Source: Okapia johnstoni
Lineage: Eukaryota; Chordata; Mammalia; Artiodactyla; Giraffidae
Length of the DNA stretch: 64,000 nucleotides
Direction of reading: 5' to 3'
Assembly (NCBI GenBank): GCA_024291935.2
Contig: CM044314.1
Span: forward strand, 22,604,001 to 22,668,000
Shown: positions 1 to 10,959 of the stretch, piece by piece
Layout: each line of letters opens with the position of its first letter
How positions within the stretch are numbered: the first letter of the stretch is position 1
Notes under the pieces: model-generated
The model's database searches: none
Seen by the model: the letters and a program-made list of their open reading frames with translations, nothing else
What the model was told of the DNA's origin: nothing
Position numbers and translations under genes: made by a program

Positions 1-44
1 ATGGGCTACAGTCTGTGGGGTCACAAAGTGTCAGACACTACTGA
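1..44 (+). mobile_element. Bov-tA SINE, 3' end (cut by window edge)
   Basis: The first bases match the body of the ruminant tRNA-derived SINE, ending near the CACTACTGA form of the usual GACACGACTGA motif. The tRNA head lies outside the window. Confidence 0.7.
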
Positions 45-514
45 CACTATAGGAAACTACACTATAGGAAGGCAGATGGAACACAGATGGTCACACTATG
101 GAACACAGATGTTCCATTTTGGGGAACTTCTTCTACCACATGGAGCATGCATGCACTGAACATTCTGTAATGATGCTACCCGTGATAAAGTTGATCCAAA
201 AAACAAAGCCAATATTGTCCTATATATCTGTCTCCTCCAGGGCAGGCAGTGATTTCACTTTTCATGCCTTCATATCTAGCATTTCCCAAGACAGCTAGAT
301 AAAACTATTCTGAAAGAAGTGTAGTATAACTTAAAAATTAAACACTGATCTTTTGGAATATGGCTGTGCTATTCCCACAGGTCCTGAGTATTTGCAACAG
401 CCTTCTGGCCACTGTCCTGCCTGTCCTGCTTGCACTTCCTGGTCACCCTGAAACCCACCCTGGAAGTTTACCAAATGTAAGAGAAGACACATCTGGAGCA
501 TTGTTGAACAAAAT
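45..514. other. Unassigned sequence with short local direct repeats
   Basis: No family recognised. The first 100 bases contain two copies of CACTATAGGA and two copies of GGAACACAGATG, then a 40-base block at 101-140 that recurs at 1051-1090. This looks like patchwork filler DNA beside the L1 5' end. Open frames here match nothing I know. Confidence 0.5.
101..140 (+). repeat. 40-bp exact direct repeat, copy 1
   Basis: Positions 101-140 are identical base for base to 1051-1090. The second copy lies inside the L1 5' untranslated region and reads on into L1 sequence, so that copy is probably the source. Confidence 0.85.
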
Positions 515-1050
515 ACTGTTTCTGGAGGTGTGGCCAAGATAGCAGAGTAAGGAAACCCTGAGCTTACCTTCTCCCACGGGCACATCACAATTATAGCTGT
601 TACAGGGCAGCCATCAATGGGAACAATATGAAGACTAGCAGAAAAGATTTTCCATATCAACGGGATAGGTAGGAGAGGCAGAGATATGGTATAATCAAAA
701 CCCACATAGTTGGGTAGGTGACCCACAAATGGGAGAATAATCACAATTGTGGGGGTTTTCCCTAAGGAGTGAAGGATCTGAGTCCCACATTGGACATTAC
801 AACCAAGGGGTCCTATACCAGGAAGAGGGGCCCCCAGAATGTTTAGCTTTGAAGGCAACCAGAGCTTGAGTATGGGAGAGTTGGAGGGCTATAGGAAACA
901 GAGATTGTGCTTTTTAAAAGTTCATGGAATATCTCACAATCTCTGAGACCCAGCACAAAGGCAGTAATTTGAAAGGAGCCTGAATCAAATCCACTTGCTG
1001 ATCTTGGAGAGCCTCCAGAAGAGAAAGGTGGCAACCGGGACTCCCCTTGA

Positions 1051-1090
1051 GAACACAGATGTTCCATTTTGGGGAACTTCTTCTACCACA
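1051..1090 (+). repeat. 40-bp exact direct repeat, copy 2 (within L1 5' UTR)
   Basis: Identical to 101-140. At least its right part is native L1 5' UTR, because it runs directly into the expected GGACAT...GTACTGG L1 text. Confidence 0.85.
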
Positions 1091-1946
1091 GGGACATTGG
1101 TACTGGTAAGCACGATTTTGAAGTCCTTCTTATAGCCTATAAGGGCCAACGACTTTCTCTCCACTGTCAGGCCAGCACCAGACAACTCCCTTTGGTCCCA
1201 TTGCCTGCCAAGCTGGGACCCAGCCCCTCCCATCAGTGGACTGGAACCAGCTTTAGCTCTCCTAGGCCCCACATCAGCTTCCCTGGGACCCGATCCTTAC
1301 CAGCAGCTAACTGGCACCAGTCCAGGGAACCCACAAGTTGCATAGGAGACAACTGGAGTCAGTCTTGACCACCAGTGTACTGGTATGCATCCCAGGACAC
1401 ACCAGATCATGAAGTCAGCAGCACCATGACTTGGCCCTACTCACCACTGAGCCAGCAACCACTGCATGAGACAGGGCCTGTCAGGGCAGTCAGGGCAGCC
1501 CTGACTACCAATGCACTCACAGTAGTTATGGCCTCACCATAACAGAAAGGCCCACACAGGTGACACCTCTAGAGATTATAGCTCTGAGGAATAGAGAGGA
1601 GTGTGCTTCTGGGTCTTGTAGAATGTCTCTTACATGAGACCACTTCTCTGAGATCAGGAAATGTAACTGACATACCTAATACATAGTAATAAACACAGAG
1701 ATTTGGCCAAATGAATAATACAAAACCCCATAAAAAGACAAAACTAAACTAAATGAAGTGGTGATAAGCCATCTACCTGAAAGAGTTCAAGGTAATTGCC
1801 ATGAATATGCTCAATGAACTACTCAGGAGAATAAAGAACAAACTGAGAATTTTAACAGAAAATATAAAGAAAAACCAAACAGAGCTGAAGAATGCAATAA
1901 CTGAAATAAAAATATACTAGAAGGGACAACAGTAAATTAGATAATA

Positions 1947-2510
1947 ATTTTTCAGTTAACTTATTTTAAAATGTTCTTTGTTGATAGAAAGCAATTACAT
2001 ACTCAAATGAATTATTTCTAATAACATTTCTTTTGTTTCTAACTTTTTAATGAATTTGACATAAGACAAATGGTAATTTGCATATAAAGAACTTGGTAAA
2101 AGAGTCTGCTTAATGTAAATAAAAACAGTCACATTAGTATAGGCCTATCAATAAATTTTTGATAATATTTTATGTATGGCAAACTGATATTCTGATATAA
2201 AAATCAATGGTTTGAGAGTCAATGTAAGAGTTTCTTAAAACACTTTATCCAAATTTTAAGACAAAATTTTTCGATATTGTTGTTTTCTCTAACTTTACAT
2301 GCAATCTTTGATAATAATATTTTAGAAGATGTGCATAATCAAAGTGGGTAGTTATAGCCTCTATACAAACAATATATGTTTTAAAGCTTCACATATGCCT
2401 GATTTGACCCAAACTTGTGGAAGTATCATGTGTTAAATTCTTCTTGTCTTCCTTTCTTTGTTTACCACTAAAGTGACTGTTATTAAAGGATATGCACATA
2501 TAGAAAAAAA
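1947..2510 (+). pseudogene. Probable 5'-truncated retrocopy (mRNA 3' UTR) inside L1 ORF1
   Basis: L1 ORF1 reads up to TAGATAATA (1938-1946), is interrupted, and resumes with the same nine bases at 2511-2519. The insert is AT-rich and unlike any repeat I know. It has ATTAAA at 2482-2487 and ends in a short A run just before the second duplication copy. Target-site duplication, polyadenylation signal and A tail together indicate L1-mediated retrotransposition of a transcript end. The source gene is unknown, and no coding sequence is visible. An unrecognised SINE or LINE tail is the main alternative. Confidence 0.55.
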
Positions 2511-4170
2511 TAGATAATACAAAGGAACGGATCTGTGAACTAGAAGAGCAAGTAGTGGAAATCACTAAAACTGAACAGAAGAAGAGAAGAATTTTAAAAA
2601 ATGAAAATAGTTTTTTTTTTTTGGTAAAAAACTTTTAAGGGACTTTTTTGAGGGACCTCTGAGACAACATCAAGCATTCTAACGTTCACATTATAGAGGT
2701 CCCAGAAGGAGAAGAGAATGAGAAGGGGGCAGAAAGGATATTTGAAGAAATAATAGAAAATTCGAAAACTTCCCTGACCTCTGAAAGAGAACATACATCA
2801 AGATCCAGGAAACACACAAAGTCCTGAACAAGATGAACCAAAGAGATCCATCAAGAAAAATTATGATTAAAATGAAAGAAATTAAATAAAGATTAGAGAG
2901 ACTCTTAAAAGCATTGAGGGAAAAGAAACATGTTTATTTGCATACAAAGGAACTCCCATTAGACCATCAGATGAACTTTGAGTAGAAAATTTGCAAGTTG
3001 GTGAAAGCAGTAAGATTGCAACCAAAAAAATTCTACCTGGCAAGGTTATCATTCATATTTGAAGGGAAGTATTTTTACAGAGAAGTAAAAGCTAAAAGAG
3101 TTTAGAATAGTAAACTGACTTCACAAGAAATGCCAAAGGAGCTTCTCTAGGCAGAAAAGTAAGTACCACATCTAGAAATATGGAAATTATGAAATAAAAT
3201 GCATCATTTATAAAGAAAAACATACAGCCAGTGTAGTAGGTCAGCCACATATAAAGCTAGTAGAAAGGTTAAAAGACAAAATAGTAAACTGATCTGTATC
3301 CATAACAAGAAGTTAAGGGGTACACAAAGCAAAATAATACAAAATATGATGTCAAAAATGTTAAACATGGGAGAGAAGTAAAACTTCAAGGTTGTTAGAA
3401 TCTATTCATACTTAAGAGATTATTAACTTAATATAATAAGATAGACAGATAAACAGATAAGACAGGGACCTTATGGTAATCACAAACCAAAACCCTTTCA
3501 TAATAGATACACACACACAAAAGAAAATGAATCCAAACACAACACTAAAGATAGAAATCAAATCACAAGGGAAGAAAGCAAAAGAAAATCTATACAAACA
3601 ACCAGAAAGCCATGAATAAGATGTCAAAAGAACATATAGATCAATAATTACTCATAAATGGGCTAAATGCTCCAATCAAAAGACATAGAGTGGCCTACAT
3701 GAATACAAAAACCTGACTCACATACATGCTGCCTAAATCTGACTTACTTTACTCCTAAAGACACACATGACTGAAAGTGAAAAGCTGTGAAAAAGTATTC
3801 AATACAAATGGAAATGAAAATAAAGTTGGGTAGCAATACTTACACCAGGAAAAGTAGGCTTAACACAAAGACAATAACAAGACAAAGAAGTACGTTACAC
3901 AATGACAAAGGAATCAATTCAACAAGAAGGTATAACAATTGCAGTATCCTGTTATAATTTATCATTTTAATAAATAAATATATATGCACCTAATAAAGGA
4001 GCACATAAATACATAAAGCAAATACTAACTAACATAAATGGAAAAATTGACTGTAATACAATGATAGTAGGGGACTTTAACATCCCAGTGATTTCAAAGG
4101 ACCAATCATCCAGATAGAAAATCAATAAGGAAACAGTGACCTTAAACAACACATTAGACCAAATGGAATA

Positions 4171-4241
4171 TGTCTGTATCTATGTCTATCTATATCTATA
4201 TCTATATCCGTATCTATATCTATCTATCTATCTATCTATTA
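4171..4241. repeat. CTAT/TATC tetranucleotide microsatellite
   Basis: Interrupted CTAT repeats lie exactly where L1 ORF2 jumps from endonuclease text to late ORF2 text. Confidence 0.9.
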
Positions 4242-4885
4242 TATGTATTGATATAAGACACCATGCTCATAGGTTGGAAGAATTAATACTGTTAAAAAGA
4301 GCATACTACACAAGGCAATCTACAGATTCAAGGCAATTCCTATCAAAATAACAATGTCATTTTTCACAGAAGTAGAACAAGTAATTCTAAAACTTGTACA
4401 AAAACAAAAGGCTTCAAATAGCCAAAACAACCTTGAAAAAGAACAAAGATGGAAATATCACATTCCCTAATTTCAAGTGGTACTCAAAACTACAATAATC
4501 TAAACAGTATGGGACTGGCATTAACAAACAGACACAGAGATCAAAGGAATAGAAAAGAGAGTCTAGAAATAAACCCATGCTTACACGGTCGGTCAATTAA
4601 TCTATGACGCTGGATGTAATAGTATATAATGGAAAAAAGACAGTCTCTTCAATACATGGTGTTGGGAAAACTAAAGAGCTACACGCCAAAGAATCAAACT
4701 GGGCTACTTTCTCACAACATACACAAAAATAAACTCAAAATGGGTTAAAGGTATCGTAAGACCTGAAATGACAAAACTCCTAGAAGGTGTTATGGAGAAT
4801 ACACTCTTTATCATTGACATTAGCAATGTTTTTGAAATCTCTTTCCTCAGGCAAGGAAAACAAAACAAAAAATAAACAACTGGAC

Positions 4886-6917
4886 CCAGTTCAGTTCAGT
4901 TCAGTCGCTCAGTCATGTCTGACTCTTTGTGACCCCATTAACCACAGCATGACAGACCTCCCTGTCCATCACCAACTCCCGGAGTCCACCCAAACCCACG
5001 TCCATTGAGTTGGTGATGCCATCCAACCATCTCATCCTCTGTCGTCTCCTCCTGCCCTCAAACTTTCCCAGCATCAGGGTCTTTTCAAATGAGTCAGCTC
5101 TTCGCATCAGGTGGCCAAAGTATTGGAGTTTCAGCTTTAACCTCAGTCCTTCCAATGAACATGCAGGACTGATCTCCTTTAGGATGGACTGGTTGGATCT
5201 CCTTGCAGTCCGAGGGACTCTCAAGAGTCTTCTCCAACACCACAGTTCAAAAGCATCAATTCTTCAGTGCTCAGCTTTCTTTATAGTCCAACTCTCACAT
5301 CCATACATCACCACTGGAAAAACCATAGCCTTGACTAGATGGACCTTTGTTGGCATAGTAATGTCTCTGCTTTTTAATATGCTGTCTAGGTTGGTCATAA
5401 CTTTCCTTCCAAGGAATAAGTGTCTTAATTTCATGGCTGCAATCACCATCTGCAGTGATCTTGGAGCCCCCTAAAATAAAGTCTGACACTGTTTCCACTG
5501 TTTCCCCATCTATTTCCCATGAAGTTATGGGACTGGATGCCATGATCTTAGTTTTCCGAATGTTGAGCTTTAAGCCAACTTTTTCGCTGTCTTCTTTCAC
5601 TTTCATCAAGAGGCCTTTAGTTCTTCTTCACTTTCTGCCATAAAGGTGGTGTCATCTGCATATCTGAGGTTATTGATATTTCTCCCAGCAATCTTGATTC
5701 AGCTTGTGTTTCTTCCAGCCCAGCGTTTCTCATGTACTCTGCATATAAATGAAATAAGCAGGGTGACAATATGTAGCCTTGACATACTCCTTTTCCTATT
5801 TGGAACCAGTCTGTTGTTTCATGTCCAGTTCTAACTGTTGCTTCCTGACCTTCATACAGGTTTCTCAAGAGGCAGGTCAGGTGGCCTGGTATTCCCATCT
5901 CTTTCAGAATTTTCCACAGTTTATTGTGATCCACACAAAGGCTTTGGCATAGTCAATAAAGCAGAAATAAATGTTTTTATGGAACTCTCTTGTTGTTTTG
6001 ATGATCCAGCAGATATTGGCAATTTGATCTCTGGTTCCCCTGCCTTTTCTAAAACCGGCTTGAGTATCTGGAAGTTCACGGTTCATGTATTGCTAAAGCC
6101 TGGCTTGGAGAATTTTGAGCATTACTTTGCTAGTGTGAGCTGAGTGCAATTGTGCAGTAGTTTGAGCATTCTTTGGCATTGCCTTTCTTTGGGATTGGAA
6201 TGAAAACTGACCTTTTCCAGTCCTATGGCCACTGCTGAGTTTTCCAAATTTGCTGACATGTTGAGTGCAGCACTTCCCGCTCAACTGGAATTCCATCACC
6301 TCCACTAGCTTTGTTCATAGTGATGCTTCCTAAGGCCCACTTGACTTCACATTCCAGGATGTCTGGCTCTAGGTGAGTATGAGTGATCACACCATCGTGA
6401 TTATCTGGGTGGTGAAGATCTTTTTTGTACAGTTCTTCTGTGTATTCTTGCCACCTCTTCTTAATATCTTCTGCTTCTGTTAGGTCCATACCATTTCTGT
6501 CCCTTATTGAGCCTATCTTTGCATGAAATGTTCCCTTGGTATCTCTAATTTTCTTGAAGAGATCTCTAGTCTTTCCCATTCTATTGTTTTCCTCTATTTC
6601 TTTGCACTGATCACTGAAGAAGGCTTTCTTATCTCTCCTTGTTATTCTGCATTCAAATGGGAATATCTTTCCTTTTCTCCTTTGATTTCTGGTTTTCTTC
6701 GCTTCACAGCTATTTGTAAGGCCTCCTCAGACAGCCATTTTGCTTTTTTGCATTTCTTTTTCTTTGGGATGGTCTTGATACCTGTCTCCTGTACAATGTT
6801 ACAAACCTCCATCCATAGTTCATCAGGCACTCTGTCTATCAGATCTGGTCCCTTAAATCTATTTCTCATTTCCACTGTATAGTCATAAGTCATAACAATT
6901 GGACAATGTAAAGTCAT
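4886..6917 (-). mobile_element. BovB (RTE-type LINE), 5'-truncated, antisense, with 11-bp TSD
   Basis: The left end starts with tandem TTCAG repeats, the reverse complement of the BovB 3' tail. The body is about 2 kb of BovB ORF2. The flanks carry AACAACTGGAC at 4875-4885 and 6918-6928, a perfect 11-bp target-site duplication. BovB encodes an endonuclease/reverse transcriptase and ends in short CTGAA-type repeats instead of poly(A). This copy lacks the 5' part of the element and is frameshifted. It sits inside late ORF2 of the old L1, so it is the younger of the two. Confidence 0.95.
5264..6917 (-). pseudogene. Broken BovB ORF2 (reverse transcriptase) fragments
   Basis: Reading the minus strand from 6917 down gives BovB ORF2 pieces in several frames. 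There is a pre-RT linker (about 6917-6223), the RT fingers with a GFRKGRGTRDQIAN motif (about 6090-5904), the palm, and the catalytic YADD box encoded at 5651-5662. The downstream connection domain contains the MYGCESW motif (about 5264-5320). Several frameshifts separate the pieces, including one that breaks the frame next to YADD. RT of this type copies the element RNA at a nicked target. This copy cannot make an intact protein. Confidence 0.85.
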
Positions 6918-7559
6918 AACAACTGGACTACATCAAACTAAAATATTTTTGTACAGAAAGAAAACTATCAACAAAATGAAAATGCAGCCTAATGAATGAA
7001 ATAAGATATTTACAAATGATATATTTGATAAGGGGTTAATTTCCAAAATATACAAAGAACTCATAAAATTCAACAACAAAAAGCCCAAGTAATTTGATTT
7101 AAAATGGGTCAAGGAACTAAATATATATTTTTCCAGAGAAGACATACAGATTGGTCAACAGACACATGAGAAGATGCTCAACATTGCTAATCACCAGTTA
7201 AGTGCTAATGAGAAAACACTTCACACCGTCAGAATGACTATCATCAAAAATACAACATAGAGAACATGTATTGTTAAGTACATGGAGAAAAGAGAACCCC
7301 TGTTTACTATTGATGGGGGACTGAGTTGATGCAGACACTATGATAAACAGTATGGAAGTTCCTCAAAAAATTAAAAGTAGAACTATTATATGATTCAAAA
7401 ATTTCATTTCTGGGGTTTTTCCTGAAGAAAACAAAAACACTAATTTGAATTGATACATGCGTGTCAATGTTCACATTAGCATTCTTTACAATAGCCAAGA
7501 TATGAACACAACCTAAATGTTCACCAACAGATAAATGGGTAAAGAATATGTGGTATATA

Positions 7560-7630
7560 TTGGCTTGGCTAAAAAAGTTCATCCATAAGATGTTACAGAA
7601 AAACTTGAACAAAATTTTTGTCTAACCCAA
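7560..7630. mobile_element. Mariner-type MITE (71 bp) flanked by TA duplication
   Basis: The insert begins TTGGCTTGGCTAAAAAAGTTC and ends with its imperfect reverse complement, closing in CTAACCCAA. TA dinucleotides flank it at 7558-7559 and 7631-7632. L1 3' text is continuous on both sides once it is removed. This matches a bovine mariner-derived miniature element, which folds into one long hairpin. Confidence 0.8.
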
Positions 7631-8043
7631 TATATACCCAATGAAATATTACTGAGTCATAAAAAAGGAATGTGGCCATGTGCAACAAAATTGATGTATC
7701 TAATTGGTGTTAGGCTAATAAAAAACAGAATAAACAAAACACAACAGAAACAGACTCATAGATACAGAGAACAAATAGACTGTCACCATGAGAGGGTTTG
7801 GGCAAAATAGGTGAAGGAGATTAAGAGGTACAAATTTGTAGTTATTGTAATAAATGAGTCATGGGGATATACTGTATAGCATGAGAAATATGGTCAACAA
7901 CATAGTAACTTTGTATGGAGACACAGATGGTTACTAGATGCATAGTAGTGATCACTTCATAATCTGTGCAAATGTCAAATCGTCTTGTAGTATATCTGAG
8001 ACTCACATAAAACTGTATGTCAGCTATATTTCAATTAAAAAGT

Positions 8044-8458
8044 AAAATCTTATTGACACTTGTTAAAGAACTGTAAGGCCAATTTTATTCAAGGAAACGT
8101 CTACTACAATAGAAGAGAGATCAGGATCCACTCTGAATACGGTGTGAACAAGTGGGAATTTATGGTCAAGGAGGAGGATGGGGGTCAGTGGATGAAAAGT
8201 CACTTTGAGGACCATTAGGGATGAGGGGGGATTCTGGCTAACCTCTCCCAACAGGATTCCTGATGAAGGCAGGCCAGGGTGATCGGGCATCACCATGGGG
8301 TTGGGGGCGGGAGGTAGTGGAGGACGAGGAACCTAGTCAAACATTGAGGGTGATCAGATGTGGAGGATGTGGAGAGGGGTGACTAAACAGACTTCCCAGG
8401 ATTCTTCCTAAAGTGGGACAATGCAGAGTCCCCAAGTAGAGGCTTAGCTTAAAAAGAG
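8044..8458. other. Unassigned, retroelement-like sequence
   Basis: A purine-rich stretch between the end of the old L1 and the next L1 tail. It resembles antisense endogenous retroelement text in style, but I cannot name a family and see no gene. Confidence 0.3.
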
Positions 8459-8604
8459 GAATGGGGTGGGGAGGGAGGTAAGGAGGGGGATTCAGGATAG
8501 GGGGCACAAGTTCCTGATTCATGTCGATGTATGGCCAAAACCACCAGAATATTGTAAAGTAGTTAGTCTCCAATTAAATAAATTATTTTAAAAAAAAAAA
8601 AAAA
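8459..8604 (+). mobile_element. Ruminant L1 3' end with poly(A) tail
   Basis: A G-rich tract is followed by the TGATTCATG...GATGTATGGC and TCTCCAATTAAATAAATT motifs of the bovine L1 3' UTR, then an A14 run. AAAAAGAG occurs just before the fragment (8451-8458) and at the end of the A run, consistent with a short duplication merged with the tail. Confidence 0.8.
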
Positions 8605-9315
8605 GAGCTCCAAAAATCCTGAGTAAAATTTGGCCAAAGAGAGAGTATGTCACCTCCCTGCTGTGTACCTCCACCCTCTGCCTTAACTCTTGGAGTCTTC
8701 ATTTTATATTCATAATGGAAAGTGTGCCCTTGTACAGTAGACTGTCATGGGGACTCCTCCAATATCAGGCTGCAAGAGAACAAAGGGCCCACGCCTTCTA
8801 AGAGAGAACAGACTTTCTGGAAACACTTGCCAAGGAGGCAGCAGAACCTGTTCTGTGTCCTCAGATGGACCTGGAAGGGAGGGTTGGTGTGGTGAGAAGG
8901 GTAAGGGAAAGTCTCTTTGAAGAAGCTGCAGAGTGCCTTGCCTTTGCATGGACTGTTTTCCCCAGCACCTGCCAACTGAGGAGGGTTTAAGAGGGTTTCC
9001 AGGGTACATACACCTAGAAAACAAGGTGTATGTACTCCTGAGGTGTCAACTAACCCTGGCTTGGTGAAATCTCTGTGTCAGGAACTAGCTAGGAGCATTC
9101 TGAGGGCAGAGTGGGGAGGCTGAGTGGCATGGCTCCTGAGAGCAGACAGAAATCATGGATGTGCCCTTGGGAGGCATCCTGAGAGAGGGTGCCCAACAGT
9201 CAGGGACAGCCCTATGTAGTCCTTGACTCTATTAGGGTCTTAGGGGCCTAGGGCCCTCTTCTGAGAACCCACCAGAGCTCCCAATAACAAAGATTCAAAT
9301 CGAACAAACAGACAG
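8605..9315. other. Unassigned sequence, no gene seen
   Basis: No repeat family and no supportable coding frame. It holds a perfect inverted repeat at 9004-9035. Confidence 0.5.
9004..9035. repeat. Perfect 12-bp inverted repeat, 8-base loop
   Basis: GTACATACACCT (9004-9015) and its exact reverse complement (9024-9035) flank AGAAAACA. The pair could form a short hairpin or cruciform. Confidence 0.9.
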
Positions 9316-9319
9316 CGAG

Positions 9320-9475
9320 AAGAAAGGTGGATGCCAAGTCTGGAGAATGGGGAATGAGAAGTTGTTGTTTAATAGATACAGAGTTTCAGCTTGAAAAAAT
9401 GGAAGTGTTCTGCAGATGGATATTGGTGATGGTTGCAGAGCCATGTGACTATACTTAATGTCACCTAAGTGGCAC
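9320..9475 (+). mobile_element. Old L1 (L1ME-type) 3' fragment
   Basis: Contains the L1ME 3' UTR motifs GTTGTTTAAT, ACAGAGTTTCAG, TCTGCAGATGGAT and GTGATGGTTGCA. Confidence 0.65.
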
Positions 9476-9839
9476 CAATGTCCAACTGAAACATCGCCAG
9501 TGAGATAAGAATAAGATAAGTCATTGCCTTCTCCACTCATCCTCCATCCTGCCCAGTCTTGGGAGACCTAAGCCACACAGGGAATGTACCAGAGAGAAAA
9601 GGTCAAGCCTTGGCTCCAGCCTAGGGTGGATTCTAAGAGTCAGTCTTGAAACTGTGGTGGTCAGGGAACACTGCCTCAAAAGAGACAGGACATCCAGTCT
9701 AATATAACACATATAATGATATATATTGCAGCAAAACGCACAAGTCCACCTAAAGCAAAATGTTTGGATAAAATGGCAAAATACATTACCTGAAATGTAT
9801 ATACATAAATTATATATATAGCCAAGATATAGCCATAAC

Positions 9840-10165
9840 AAAAATGGCACATGCTACAATATGGATGAACCCTGAGGACTTTATGCCAAGTGAGCTAAGC
9901 CAACCACAGAAGGACTGCATAATTCCAGCTGTATGAGGGACCCAGAGTAGCCAAATTCATAAAGTAGAGTGTTGGGAGCCAGGGGCTAATGGCAGGAGTT
10001 AGTGTTTACTGGGGACAGAGTTTAAGTTTGGGAAGATGAAAAAGATCTGAATATAGATAGTGGATAGTGGTTGATGGCTTCACCGAACTGTACACTTAAA
10101 AAAGGTTAAAGTGGTAAATTTTAGGTCATGCATATTTTATCACAAATAAAAAAAGTAAAGTGTCT
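9840..10165 (+). mobile_element. Old L1 (L1ME-type) 3' end
   Basis: Recognisable by ATGGATGAACCCTGAGGAC, TATGCCAAGTGAGCTAAGCC and the terminal GAACTGTACACTTAAAAA / GGTAAATTTTAGGTCATG motifs, with a short A-rich tail. It is a second copy of the family seen at 9.3 kb. Confidence 0.8.
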
Positions 10166-10955
10166 GTAAAAATAATCTTTGGACCCTGGTTTGCAAGGTG
10201 ACTAAACACTCTCTTGTCTTCCTTTGTGACTGAAAACAGAAAATTAATCTTTTAAAGTCTGTTAGGTGCAGACCCCCAGGAGACAGGAGACACAAAAAGA
10301 TCCCTGGTGACTGGTGAGCTTCCATTTGTGCTGTGACAATAAGGAGGAAGTGACAGAAATGACAGCCAATAATGGGATAAAAAAACTCTTGAAAAGGAAA
10401 AATTGGAGCATCTAAGTCTGGGAAGACAATGAAAGAAAAACTATGACTTGTTCCCAGAGACAACGGCCTCCTTCTGCTGTGTGCCTGAAGGCAGAGGATA
10501 ATTTTAATCAACCCTCAAAGCCTTGGAGAAAGGCGATGGGGTGATTCACCCAGAAACTGTACAGTGTCCTGTAGGTACAAGCGCATAAACAAATCAGCAC
10601 CGGAACCACACACTTAGTTCTAATTCACTGATGCTCGGCAGTATTGTAAGAGTCACCACTCAATATTTCCTTTTCAAAAGACTAAACCTGTTTAAAAAAA
10701 AAAAGAGAGAAATAGATTAAGGAAGCAGTAGGATGCAACATGGGCTGTGAATGAAATGCAAGCGGTAAGTATTTTGAAACCGAGGTACAGTGTCAGGCAC
10801 TCACTCAAGATTGGTGTGTAGGCGTTAAAATTGCATGTCTATTTCTCATGAGCTATTTATTGATGTTAATGACAGTATTTCAATGAGAATGAAAGAATAA
10901 CTGGAGGAGGTTTCTAGGATTGTTTAAAATCTAACACAGCGGTTTTAGTTTGTTT
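10166..10955. other. Unassigned sequence, no gene seen
   Basis: No repeat family recognised. A minus-strand open frame of about 120 codons here has no recognisable domain and no supporting signals. Confidence 0.4.
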
Positions 10956-10959
10956 CTGC

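Larger units (their letters stand above)
515..8043 (+). mobile_element. Old full-length LINE-1, rearranged and interrupted
   Basis: The element starts with the GC-richer L1 5' UTR (gtggccaagat...gagtaagga). It continues through ORF1-like text (about 1790-3150), the ORF2 endonuclease start (about 4010-4160), late ORF2 (4245-4880 and 6929-7700) and the 3' UTR ending near the CAATTAAAAAG at 8043. ORF1 is split by a 564-bp insertion and ORF2 by an antisense BovB. The stretch from early endonuclease to beyond the reverse transcriptase is missing at a CTAT microsatellite. Stops and indels are frequent, so it is dead. The same 5' UTR type recurs at 37.25 kb. The subfamily (L1MA-like) is my estimate. 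Confidence 0.85.

Noticed and set aside
2608..2650. Poly(T) segment as a separate antisense insertion in L1 ORF1
   Set aside because: Only about 40 bases are extra relative to the expected L1 text and no duplication is visible. Slippage or a small indel is as likely.
10140..10511. 123-codon minus-strand open frame
   Set aside because: Begins beside an L1 3' end, no domain, no support for a promoter or splice sites.
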